Shown piece after piece: positions 43,475 to 51,027 of a DNA stretch of 64,000 nt (its first letter is position 1; each line of letters begins with the position of its first letter). This DNA is from JALZHR01 sp036388475 (lineage in GTDB: Bacteria; Acidobacteriota; Blastocatellia; Pyrinomonadales; Pyrinomonadaceae): positions 38,624-102,623 of the forward strand of contig DASVRT010000085.1 of NCBI GenBank assembly GCA_036388475.1, written 5' to 3'. Below the pieces are notes generated by a model, which saw nothing but the letters and a program-made list of their open reading frames with translations, made no database searches and was not told the origin of the DNA. A program made the translations under genes and the position numbers.

Positions 43475-44146
43475 TTAATTGAAAGATAAATTCGTTTTTC
43501 CGTTTTTAAACCGAATTTCAGCCTTTTTCGCTTTTGTTCGCTGATCGTTGTCGTCGATTAAGACATCGCCTATAAACTTAAATGTTTTTCTCTTTTTGTT
43601 ATAGATTATCTTATCAGCCAGAACGGTTAAGGCGTCGAAAGTAAATTGAGCACCCTTATATTTAATGGTTGTAGAACCGGATTTTTGTTCATAAAATTTA
43701 ACAAGTAAATCCGCACCTGAATTATCTATTTTTAAAAAAGCATATTTAGGCGGCGCGGAGTAAGTAATCCGGTCACCGTCCAGCGTCAAAGCGATTGATT
43801 CGATTCGCCGAGACGGATATAAATTAATATTTTTTGTTTTACCGGCTTCCACATAAAAACTCGCGCGCTTTACCGCGTACAGCCAATCCTGTTTCGTCGT
43901 TATATTATAAATGCCGGCTGGCACATTGAACTCATATTCCAAATTGAAATCCATCGCTATTAAAAACGTTCGTTTTATTCCTTCGCCTTCGATTGTAACC
44001 TCTGCGCTCGTAACTATGTATTGTGTGGGCGAATCGTAAATGGTTCCTTTGACTTTACCGTTCTGAACCGGCTTTAACTGCGCGGCGACAAAGAAACAGT
44101 CAAAAACGATTATGGCAAGAAGAAGGCTGAACGTTTTTATATTCAT
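43475..44146 (-). CDS. secreted protein with carboxypeptidase-regulatory-like domain and OstA-like C-terminus
   Basis: The ATG at 44146 gives a 223-residue protein with a signal peptide (MNIKTFSLLLAIIVFDCFFV, then AAQ). Residues about 30-110 form a carboxypeptidase-regulatory-type beta-sandwich (GKVKGTIYDSPTQYIVTSAE, VPAGIYNITTKQDW). The C-terminal third (ADKIIYNKKRKTFKFIGDVL, then KAKKAEIRFKNGK) has the strand rhythm of OstA/LptA-like repeats. This is an unusual combination and function is unknown. A binding role for lipid or a polymer is possible. The msrA gene lies just upstream of it, on the same strand. Confidence 0.7.
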   Translation of the reverse strand: MNIKTFSLLLAIIVFDCFFVAAQLKPVQNGKVKGTIYDSPTQYIVTSAEVTIEGEGIKRTFLIAMDFNLEYEFNVPAGIYNITTKQDWLYAVKRASFYVEAGKTKNINLYPSRRIESIALTLDGDRITYSAPPKYAFLKIDNSGADLLVKFYEQKSGSTTIKYKGAQFTFDALTVLADKIIYNKKRKTFKFIGDVLIDDNDQRTKAKKAEIRFKNGKTNLSFN

Positions 44147-44147
44147 A

Positions 44148-44217
44148 AGCGAGAATGAAAAATGAGAAGCGAAAAGTGGCAAAAAAACTTCCGCTTCCCT
44201 TTCACCTCTTATTTTAA
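44148..44217. repeat. weak word-built inverted repeat
   Basis: GAATGAAAAATGAGAAGCGA words at about 44152-44178 are partly complementary to CCGCTTCCCTTTCACCTC at about 44193-44210. This is a more diverged member of the spacer repeat class. Confidence 0.5.
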
Positions 44218-44222
44218 ATTAT

Positions 44223-44765
44223 TTACTTCTTCAATCTATCGACAAACTTTTTGCGAAATTTCGACACTTTCGGCGCGACGACCGCCGCGCAATACGGCTG
44301 GTTCGGATTGTTCGCAAAATATTCCTGGTGATAATCTTCCGCCGGATAAAATTTATCGAACGCCGTTACTTCCGTGACAATCGGGTCGTCGTAAACGCCT
44401 TCGGCGGTCACTTCTTTAATCACTTCTTCGGCAATCCGCTTTTGATTTTCGTCGTGATAAAAAATCGCCGAGCGATACGAGCTGCCGATGTCGTTGCCCT
44501 GCCGGTTTAAAGTCGTCGGGTCGTGAACCGCGAAAAAAACCTGCAAAATTTCCTTGAAAGAAATCGCTTCCGGGTCGAATTTAATCTGCGTGACCTCGGC
44601 GTGTCCGGTCGTTTCCGAGCAGACTTCGCGATAAGTCGGATTTTCCGTGTGACCGCCGGAATAACCGGAAACCACGTCTTCGACGCCCTTCAAATCGTCA
44701 AAAACCGCTTCGACGCACCAGAAGCAGCCGGCTCCGAGCGTCGCGGTTTCTAAATTATTATTCAT
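44223..44765 (-). CDS. msrA: peptide methionine sulfoxide reductase A
   Basis: MsrA repairs methionine-S-sulfoxide in proteins. The 180-residue protein has the catalytic Cys14 in GAGCFWCVEA, plus the substrate motif GHTENPTYREVCSETTGHAE with conserved Glu and Asp, and a DIGSSYRSAIFYHDENQ block. A C-terminal resolving Cys is seen in NQPYCAAV. It is probably cytoplasmic as there is no signal peptide. The gene is part of the minus-strand run below the M48 protease gene. Confidence 0.96.
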   Translation of the reverse strand: MNNNLETATLGAGCFWCVEAVFDDLKGVEDVVSGYSGGHTENPTYREVCSETTGHAEVTQIKFDPEAISFKEILQVFFAVHDPTTLNRQGNDIGSSYRSAIFYHDENQKRIAEEVIKEVTAEGVYDDPIVTEVTAFDKFYPAEDYHQEYFANNPNQPYCAAVVAPKVSKFRKKFVDRLKK

Positions 44766-44823
44766 TAATATAATTACCTCTCAATACGAAATGCTGATTC
44801 CGTAAAATTTTATTCCCAGAATT

Positions 44824-47775
44824 TCATTTTACCGAATTTGTCGTTTGAGAAGCTAATTTGTCGGCGTCAATCACGAAAGCCGTCTGATTCGCCGTCAGCA
44901 CAAACAGTCGTTTTCCGTCCGCGTTAAATTGGGCGAACGAAATCGGCTTGCCGAAATAAAGCTTTTCGAGCGGCGCGCCCGAGGCTAAATCGTAAATCGC
45001 CAGTTGTCCCGGTTCGTTTTCAATCGCAATCAAGCTGCCCGCCGGATTTAGCGTCGGGTAGCCGCCGAAAAAGCGATGCCGCAGATTGCCCTGCGAAATT
45101 GAATAAATCAGAATACGGTTTGCCGAATCGGAGATGACGAGATTGTCGCCGGCAGCATAAACCTGTTCAATATCAAAGGAACCTTCGCCGGTTTCGAGCA
45201 GAAATTGTCCGGTCGCCTGCCCGCTTTTCGGGTCGAGAATCTGAATCAGATAATCGCCGTCTTTCTCCTGCATCGATGCCAGCCTGGCGCTCAGCGCCGG
45301 ATTCGATTTAATAATGGCTTTCGCGGCTTTCGCTTGCAGTTGCCAAGCCAGCGTCAGCGTGCCGTGTTTTCGATTAAAACCGTAGCGCGGTCTTTCATCA
45401 TCAAACCGGCGCGTCCACAAAACGCCGTTTGTCTGCGCGTCGCGAACCTCCATCGTTACATCATTAAGCGCGACAAAGCTGCGCTCTTCTTCAAACGGAA
45501 GCGTTTTTTTCTCGTTTTCCTTTTCCCGTTTCTCTTCTTTCTTTTTCGCGTCCGCCTTATTTGATGTGAACGAAACTAAAAACTGTCCGTATTGCCGCAG
45601 ATTTTTATCTTCAATCGTATTTATCGGCACGACCGCGCCGGTCATCGGATTCATCGAAGCGAGCGAGCGCCCGGTCTGTTCGTTTTTCGGGAAATCCGCG
45701 TAAATCAGGTTGTTGTCGCCGAAATGGCTGCCGCGAAAACCGCGCAGATACAAAACGCGCTCGCCCGTTTCCAGATTCCACACGCCGCCGCGCGATTTTT
45801 CCGACGCCGCCAGCCATTTGCCGTCGGTCGAAATGCCGACCGTTTGCAGAACGCCGAACTGATTCGGCGGCAGTTCCAGAATCGCTACGGCTTCGACGCT
45901 GATTTTCTCGCCTTTATTGAATTTATAAAGTCCGAGTTCGCCGTTTCGGCGTTCGGAGACGAAATAATCGCCGTAAAGGTCGAGCGCCGGAGTTTTGTTG
46001 GCGAGAATATATTTTTTGGCTTTCACGTCGAAAATACCGACCGGCGCGTTGGAAACCGGACGCACCAGAATGTAATCGCCCTGTTCGGCTTTCGTGTAGC
46101 TTCTGGCGCGCAAGACCATTTTATCGACTCTTTCACCCGCCGGAAAAGAAAAAATTCCCGAATCCTCGCCTTCGTTGTCGAATTGCCCGATAAGCTTGTC
46201 GGGCGCGTAAAAAGTAAACACCGACGCCATCAGTTTTCTGACATTATCGCTGAGCTCAATCTTTTTTCGCGTGGCAAGCTCAATCCCGATGGATTCTTTC
46301 TTCGTCGCGAAGCTGCTCAGGTTATAACCGATGGTATTGGCTAAGGAGCTAGAGGTGCGATGCCCGGCGATAAAATAGCGTCCGTCGGGCGAAAACTGCA
46401 TATTGAAAATTTCTATTTCCTCGCTTCCGCCCAACGCCCGCGCCCAATACCAGGTGAAATACTCGAACTGCGTCGGCAGATAAAATTCCTTATCCAAAAA
46501 AATGTTTTCGTTCGTCGCCACGTCATACAATCCCAAATCGCCCGCAAAGTTATAACAAACCAGCATCTTGCCGTCGGGCGAAAGCGCCGTTTGCCAGCAC
46601 CCGCGCCGCATCACCAGCTCATTAGCCGAAACCAGACTTTTTTCCGCGACGCTCCATTTTTGAACGCGCAGCGCGGTATTGTAAAAAATGACGTGTTTCG
46701 AATCAGGCGTAAATTGAGCGGGCTTGCCTTCGGGCGCTTCGATACGAAACAAAAGCGAAAACGGCTCGCGTTTTAAAACGCTGATGCCTGAATCGTCCTG
46801 CGCGAGAATAAATTCTCCGTTCGGGCTGAACCGCAGATGCTCGACATCGGTACGCAGCGGCGGAACGAGGTTTTTTCGCGAGATAACGCCGCTTAGACGT
46901 TCTTTTCCGCCCAATCCGGAATAAGCCATAACGAAGGCTCGCCATTGCTCGAAATCCGCGCCGGTCGCGGCGGCGCGTTTTTCCAGACAGCCGGCGGGCA
47001 GCGTTTTCAGAGCTTCGACCATTTCGCGCAGGCGTTTCTGCGCCGGCTTGGTCGCGCCGAAAATATCGGTGAAGAAATTTCCGGTTTTGCCTTTGCTTTC
47101 CGTCAGGCGGTCTAAAAAACTGATAAAACCGTTCGGGTCATAACCGGCTGCCGTCACCGCAAATAAACCGATGCGGTCGGCTTCAAGCTGCTGATTGTCC
47201 TCGTGATTATTACTGAAGGCAACTTTTTTAGTGCGCTGTTTTTCGATTAATTGATTGTATTTCTCAAAAATGTCGCGGCGGTCGCCGACACGCGTGACGC
47301 CGAGGATTTCCTTGAACCATTTGGACATATCAATCGCGGTGTGCCGCACGACGCCGTGTCCGAGTTCGTGCGCCAGCACGCCGGCAAGCTCGTCTTCGGT
47401 ACGGACAAAAGCAATCAGCTTACGCGTCACATAAATTCGCCCGCCCGCCGAAGCGTAGGCATTGGCGGTCGGCAAATCGACGACTACAAACTGAAATTTA
47501 GTATTGGTCGGCGGCAGGTGCTTGATAATCCGCTCGCCGATATTTTGCAGGTAGGCGTTGACCCGCTCATCGTCAATCACGCGATAATCTTTTCGGAAAC
47601 GTTCGGCGATGACATCGCCCAAATCCATATCCTGTTGTTCGCTGAAAAGGTTAAAGGCATTTGCGTTTGCCGTAATCGGCGGCGGCTGGCAAGGCGTCTG
47701 CGATGCCGCGTCAGCTACCAGTAAAAACAAAAAGACCGGCAGCAGAAAAGCAGTCTGTAGATATTTCCGGTGCAT
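44824..47775 (-). CDS. large secreted M48-family metalloprotease fused to a beta-propeller region
   Basis: ATG 47775 with GAGGAAA just upstream gives a 983-residue protein with a signal peptide (MHRKYLQTAFLLPVFLFLLV, ending ADAASQ). The M48 peptidase domain covers about residues 45-290. The zinc motif is HELGH at 136-140 and the third ligand Glu lies in QLEADRIGLFAV near residue 199. The remaining ~650 residues are WD40/PQQ-like beta-propeller strands (GEFILAQDDSGISVLKREPF, SPDGKMLVCYNFAGDLGLYD, GRYFIAGHRTSS). M48 members such as BepA act on outer-membrane proteins, and the propeller probably binds substrate or partner. The mtnC gene is upstream, 15 bases from its ATG, so they may share a transcript. 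Confidence 0.85.
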   Translation of the reverse strand: MHRKYLQTAFLLPVFLFLLVADAASQTPCQPPPITANANAFNLFSEQQDMDLGDVIAERFRKDYRVIDDERVNAYLQNIGERIIKHLPPTNTKFQFVVVDLPTANAYASAGGRIYVTRKLIAFVRTEDELAGVLAHELGHGVVRHTAIDMSKWFKEILGVTRVGDRRDIFEKYNQLIEKQRTKKVAFSNNHEDNQQLEADRIGLFAVTAAGYDPNGFISFLDRLTESKGKTGNFFTDIFGATKPAQKRLREMVEALKTLPAGCLEKRAAATGADFEQWRAFVMAYSGLGGKERLSGVISRKNLVPPLRTDVEHLRFSPNGEFILAQDDSGISVLKREPFSLLFRIEAPEGKPAQFTPDSKHVIFYNTALRVQKWSVAEKSLVSANELVMRRGCWQTALSPDGKMLVCYNFAGDLGLYDVATNENIFLDKEFYLPTQFEYFTWYWARALGGSEEIEIFNMQFSPDGRYFIAGHRTSSSLANTIGYNLSSFATKKESIGIELATRKKIELSDNVRKLMASVFTFYAPDKLIGQFDNEGEDSGIFSFPAGERVDKMVLRARSYTKAEQGDYILVRPVSNAPVGIFDVKAKKYILANKTPALDLYGDYFVSERRNGELGLYKFNKGEKISVEAVAILELPPNQFGVLQTVGISTDGKWLAASEKSRGGVWNLETGERVLYLRGFRGSHFGDNNLIYADFPKNEQTGRSLASMNPMTGAVVPINTIEDKNLRQYGQFLVSFTSNKADAKKKEEKREKENEKKTLPFEEERSFVALNDVTMEVRDAQTNGVLWTRRFDDERPRYGFNRKHGTLTLAWQLQAKAAKAIIKSNPALSARLASMQEKDGDYLIQILDPKSGQATGQFLLETGEGSFDIEQVYAAGDNLVISDSANRILIYSISQGNLRHRFFGGYPTLNPAGSLIAIENEPGQLAIYDLASGAPLEKLYFGKPISFAQFNADGKRLFVLTANQTAFVIDADKLASQTTNSVK

Positions 47776-47790
47776 AAATTTCCTCAATTT

Positions 47791-48507
47791 TCAGATGTTT
47801 TGAAAGGCGTCGACCGAATCATACATTATATTTTTTTGAATTGGTAGATTTCCCGGTCTAATCGTGAGCAGAACCTTCATTTCAGCGGAGTGCGCCGCGT
47901 CGAGTTCTTCGATAATATCAGAAATAAACAAGATTTCCACCTGTGGAAAACTCAATGTGGAAGCAATTTTCCGATAACTTTCCGCTTCCCGTTTGTGCCC
48001 GACGCGAGTATCGAAATAAGCGGAAATAAAAGGCGTTAAATCGCCGTGATTGGTGTATTTGAAAAGAAGCTTTTGCGCCAGAACGCTGCCCGAAGAATAA
48101 ATCGCAATCGTTTTTCCCTGATTTTTCCAACGCTCGAACGCCGCCGGAACGTCGTCGAAAACCGGCGAAACAAGCTCGCCCGCTTCATAACCCTGCTGCC
48201 AGATTTTTCCCTGCAAAGACTTTAAAGGCGTCGATTTGCGGTCGGCGCGAATTAAAAAATGCAGGTAATTCGTCAGGCTTTTAATCGCGTTTTTGCGCGT
48301 CGTTTCAGCCAGCGGCGGAACATCGAAGCCGTTTTCAAAATCGCGCGCGTGTTCTGCGCGAAGCTCGGCAAGCTCGGGTTGAATCGAATCGAAATTCCTT
48401 TCCAGATATTCGCCGATTCTCTCGAAAGCGAAAGGAAAAAGCGTCCGGTGAACAAAATCAATCGGCGTGGTCGTGCCTTCGATGTCGAGCAGAATCGCCT
48501 TAATCAT
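47791..48507 (-). CDS. mtnC: enolase-phosphatase E1 (methionine salvage)
   Basis: MtnC converts 2,3-diketo-5-methylthiopentyl-1-phosphate to acireductone in the methionine-salvage pathway. The 238-residue HAD-fold enzyme has the nucleophile Asp8 in ILLDIEGTTTP, Ser/Thr motif in IAIYSSGSVLAQKL and a later LFISDIIEELDAA acid pair. It follows mtnD and mtnB on the same strand. The gene order mtnB-mtnD-mtnC means that three successive steps are clustered. The upstream genes mtnA and mtnK and the nucleosidase are not in this window. Confidence 0.94.
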   Translation of the reverse strand: MIKAILLDIEGTTTPIDFVHRTLFPFAFERIGEYLERNFDSIQPELAELRAEHARDFENGFDVPPLAETTRKNAIKSLTNYLHFLIRADRKSTPLKSLQGKIWQQGYEAGELVSPVFDDVPAAFERWKNQGKTIAIYSSGSVLAQKLLFKYTNHGDLTPFISAYFDTRVGHKREAESYRKIASTLSFPQVEILFISDIIEELDAAHSAEMKVLLTIRPGNLPIQKNIMYDSVDAFQNI

Positions 48508-48590
48508 TTGTTTTCCAATCTGAAGAAAACGCTCGCGCGCCCGTCAATTGCTTCTTTTTTGTTTGGTCTTTAATTCCAATCCTGCGTCGC

Positions 48591-49112
48591 TCAAGCCCGA
48601 TAATTTTTCTCCAAGCCGCTTTCCGTGTAATGCGGCGTCCAGCCCGAAACGTCCTGAAAAAGGCGGATTGCTCTGACGGTGCGTTCTTCGCACAAATCGA
48701 ACCAGTGTTTGGTGCCGCGCGGCACGCGAATCAAATCGCCCGCTTCCATCGTGATTGAAACGACGTCCGCCGCCGGCGGCGCAATATGAAAACAGCCGCG
48801 ACCTTTGACGATAAAACGCACCTCGTCCTCGTCGTGCCAGTGTTCGGGACGAAAGCGTTCAAGCATCGTTTCCAGATTCGGCGTCTCCGGCTTGATGTCG
48901 ATTACATCCGCCGTTTGATAGCCGCCGGCGGCTTTTAATTTTTCGATTTCGCCGGCATACGCCGCGAGAATTTCCTCGGGCGCGGCGTCGGGCGAAACTC
49001 TCGAATCGGTTTCCCAGCGCTCGTAATCAATGCCGATTTTCGCCAAATAACCGGCAATTTCCCGCGTTTCTCTAAAAATCAAATTTTTATCGGGAACATT
49101 TAAAACTGCCAT
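48591..49112 (-). CDS. mtnD: acireductone dioxygenase (methionine salvage)
   Basis: MtnD oxidises acireductone to the keto acid precursor of methionine (Fe form) or to formate, CO and methylthiopropionate (Ni form). The 173-residue cupin has the metal ligands His91, His93 and Glu97 in PEHWHDEDEVRFIV and His136 in RGTKHWFDLCE. Iron or nickel use cannot be told from sequence. It overlaps no neighbour and lies 22 bases downstream of mtnB. Confidence 0.96.
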   Translation of the reverse strand: MAVLNVPDKNLIFRETREIAGYLAKIGIDYERWETDSRVSPDAAPEEILAAYAGEIEKLKAAGGYQTADVIDIKPETPNLETMLERFRPEHWHDEDEVRFIVKGRGCFHIAPPAADVVSITMEAGDLIRVPRGTKHWFDLCEERTVRAIRLFQDVSGWTPHYTESGLEKNYRA

Positions 49113-49134
49113 AAAAATTTATTTAAAACTCAAA

Positions 49135-49743
49135 TTATTTAATCCGCCTTCCCAGAACCTCGAACAAAAACTCGAAAATCTCGACGTGCCGTTTCGCTTC
49201 CGTCACGTCTTTTCCCCAAGTATAAAGCCCGTGACGGCGCAGGTAAATGCCGTGACAACTGGGGTTTTCCCGCAGCACGTTTTCGACGACGTGCGACAGC
49301 GCAACGTAATCCTGCGAGTTTTCGATAATCGGCACGATTTCCGTGTGCTCGTGCGTCGCGACGCCCGTCAAGCCCTTCAGCATCTCGTAACCTTCGATTT
49401 CAATCGCGCCGTTTTCAAAAAAAACGTCCGAGAGAATGGTGCCCCAGACCGAATGCGTGTGCAGAATCGCGCCCGGATTGCGCATTCGATAAATCGTCAG
49501 ATGCAGAAGCGTTTCGGCGGAAGGCTTGCCGAAGCCCTGCAAAACGTCGCTGTTGTCGTCGAGTTCGAGAAACTGCGTTTCGTCGAGCGCGCCCTTGTCG
49601 TTGCCGCTCGCCGTAATGCACAGGCGCAGCGGCTTATCGGAAATTTTCGCGCTGAAATTCCCGCTCGTCCCCAAAACCCAACTGCGATGATAAAATTCGC
49701 GCCCGCAGAGCGCCAGAATTTTAGCCACACTTTGAAACTTCAT
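49135..49743 (-). CDS. mtnB: methylthioribulose-1-phosphate dehydratase (methionine salvage)
   Basis: MtnB is a class II aldolase-fold zinc enzyme that dehydrates methylthioribulose-1-phosphate. This 202-residue protein has the zinc His pair at 95 and 97 in ILHTHSVWGTIL, a third His at 171 in YLRRHGLYTWG, the N-terminal GTSGNFSAKIS loop and an ALDETQFLELD region with the catalytic acid. It is the first of the mtnB-mtnD-mtnC run. The word-built repeat at 49791-49858 lies just upstream and may separate it from moaA. Confidence 0.93.
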   Translation of the reverse strand: MKFQSVAKILALCGREFYHRSWVLGTSGNFSAKISDKPLRLCITASGNDKGALDETQFLELDDNSDVLQGFGKPSAETLLHLTIYRMRNPGAILHTHSVWGTILSDVFFENGAIEIEGYEMLKGLTGVATHEHTEIVPIIENSQDYVALSHVVENVLRENPSCHGIYLRRHGLYTWGKDVTEAKRHVEIFEFLFEVLGRRIK

Positions 49744-49790
49744 CTATGAAAGTCTAACTAACTTGGAAAAGCGAAGCAAGAAACCACGGA

Positions 49791-49858
49791 ATTGCGGATT
49801 GCTGATTGCGGATTGCGGATTTGAAGTCTGGTTAACGACTAATCCGCAATCCGCATTT
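49791..49858. repeat. GCGGATT-word inverted repeat between moaA and mtnB
   Basis: The left arm 49791-49822 has four GATTGCGGATT-type words. The right arm 49841-49857 (AATCCGCAATCCGCATT) pairs with 49805-49821 (16 of 17). The same word occurs inside moaA at 50590-50617. Confidence 0.85.
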
Positions 49859-49862
49859 TAGC

Positions 49863-50903
49863 TTAGCCGCCGATTAAGCTCATCGAGCGCGAGGCACGCG
49901 AAAACTTTTTGTCGTTGATGAAGTGGCGCGGTTCTTTTTTCATCACGACCGCTTCGATAAATTCGATTATCTCGGCACGACTTGCGCCGCCGCGCAAAAC
50001 GTCGCGCAGATTGTGTTCCGTCGTCGAAAAAAGACAAGTGCGGATTTGCCCGTCAGCCGTCAGCCGAATCCGCGAGCACGCGCCGCAGAACATTTCCGTC
50101 ACCGGCGCGATAATGCCGATTTCGCCCGCCGCGCCGTCCGTGAAACCGAATTTCCACGCCGTTTCCGCGCCGCGCGAAGTTTCTTTCAGCCGGAGCGGAA
50201 AAACCTGATTGATTTTTTCGCGGATTTCCCTACCCGAAACAACCAGGTTCCGGTTCCATTCGTGCGCCGAATCGAGCGGCATATATTCGATAAAGCGCAT
50301 CGAAACCGCACGTTCGCGCGCAAATTTTGCCAGCCCGACCACTTCGTCGTCATTATAGCCGCGCACGATAACCGCGTTGATTTTGACCGGATTTAAACCG
50401 GCGCGCTGCGCGGCGTCAATCGCCTTTAAAACTTCCTCTAATTTATCGACGCCCGTGATTTTCTGAAAATTCTCGCGCTTCAGGCTGTCCAGCGAAATCG
50501 TCACGCGGTCGAGCCCGGCGCGTTTCAGATTTTCGGCGCGTCTGGTCAATGTATGCCCGTTGGTCGTCAGAGCCAAATCAATCAATTTCGAATCGCGGAT
50601 TGCCGATTGCGGATTCGTTTTCCGGTTTTCGTTATTTGGAATTTTCAGGCGCGCGAGCTTCTCGACCAATGTTTCGAGGTCGCGGCGCAAAAGCGGCTCG
50701 CCGCCGGTCAGGCGAATCTTTTCGATGCCGAGCGCGACGAAAATTTCCGCGAGATACGCGATTTCTTCAAAAGTCAGAATCGTTTCCTTGCGCGCCAGTG
50801 CCGGTTCGCCGTCCGGCAGACAGTAAAAACAGCGAAAATTACAGCGGTCGGTCAGCGAGATGCGAAGGTCGCGGATAACTCGGTCGTAAGAATCTTTTAA
50901 CAC
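49863..50903 (-). CDS. moaA: GTP 3',8-cyclase (molybdenum cofactor synthesis), with repeat-derived insert
   Basis: MoaA is the radical-SAM enzyme that makes the molybdopterin precursor from GTP. The 346-residue protein starts at GTG 50903 and has the radical-SAM cysteines 21, 25 and 28 in DRCNFRCFYCLP, the GGEPLLRRDL motif, a second [4Fe-4S] site (CGACSRIRLTADGQIRTC) and the essential C-terminal Gly-Gly. Residues about 88-106 (PNNENRKTNPQSAIRDSK) are absent from typical MoaA. They are encoded by the GCGGATTGCCGATTGCGG word at 50590-50617, so a dispersed repeat has entered the gene in frame. No moaC or other mo- gene is adjacent. Confidence 0.93.
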   Translation of the reverse strand: MLKDSYDRVIRDLRISLTDRCNFRCFYCLPDGEPALARKETILTFEEIAYLAEIFVALGIEKIRLTGGEPLLRRDLETLVEKLARLKIPNNENRKTNPQSAIRDSKLIDLALTTNGHTLTRRAENLKRAGLDRVTISLDSLKRENFQKITGVDKLEEVLKAIDAAQRAGLNPVKINAVIVRGYNDDEVVGLAKFARERAVSMRFIEYMPLDSAHEWNRNLVVSGREIREKINQVFPLRLKETSRGAETAWKFGFTDGAAGEIGIIAPVTEMFCGACSRIRLTADGQIRTCLFSTTEHNLRDVLRGGASRAEIIEFIEAVVMKKEPRHFINDKKFSRASRSMSLIGG

Positions 50904-50941
50904 ATTTTAGATTTTAGATTTTTGAATGCCGATTGGAAAGC

Positions 50942-51025
50942 CGCGAAAAGGCAAAAGTAAAAAGGCAAAAGTAAATAATGAATTTAATTTTTTGCCTTTT
51001 ACCTTTTGCCTTTTTACTTTTCGCG
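50942..51025. repeat. AAGGCAAAAGTAAA-type inverted repeat downstream of the SH3 gene
   Basis: The left arm 50942-50975 (CGCGAAAAGGCAAAAGTAAA...) and right arm 50991-51025 (TTTGCCTTTTACCTTTTGCC...CGCG) pair with small indels. It is the third copy of the family also found at 15329-15466 and 29486-29577. It ends two bases before the stop at 51028. Confidence 0.85.
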
Positions 51026-51027
51026 CT

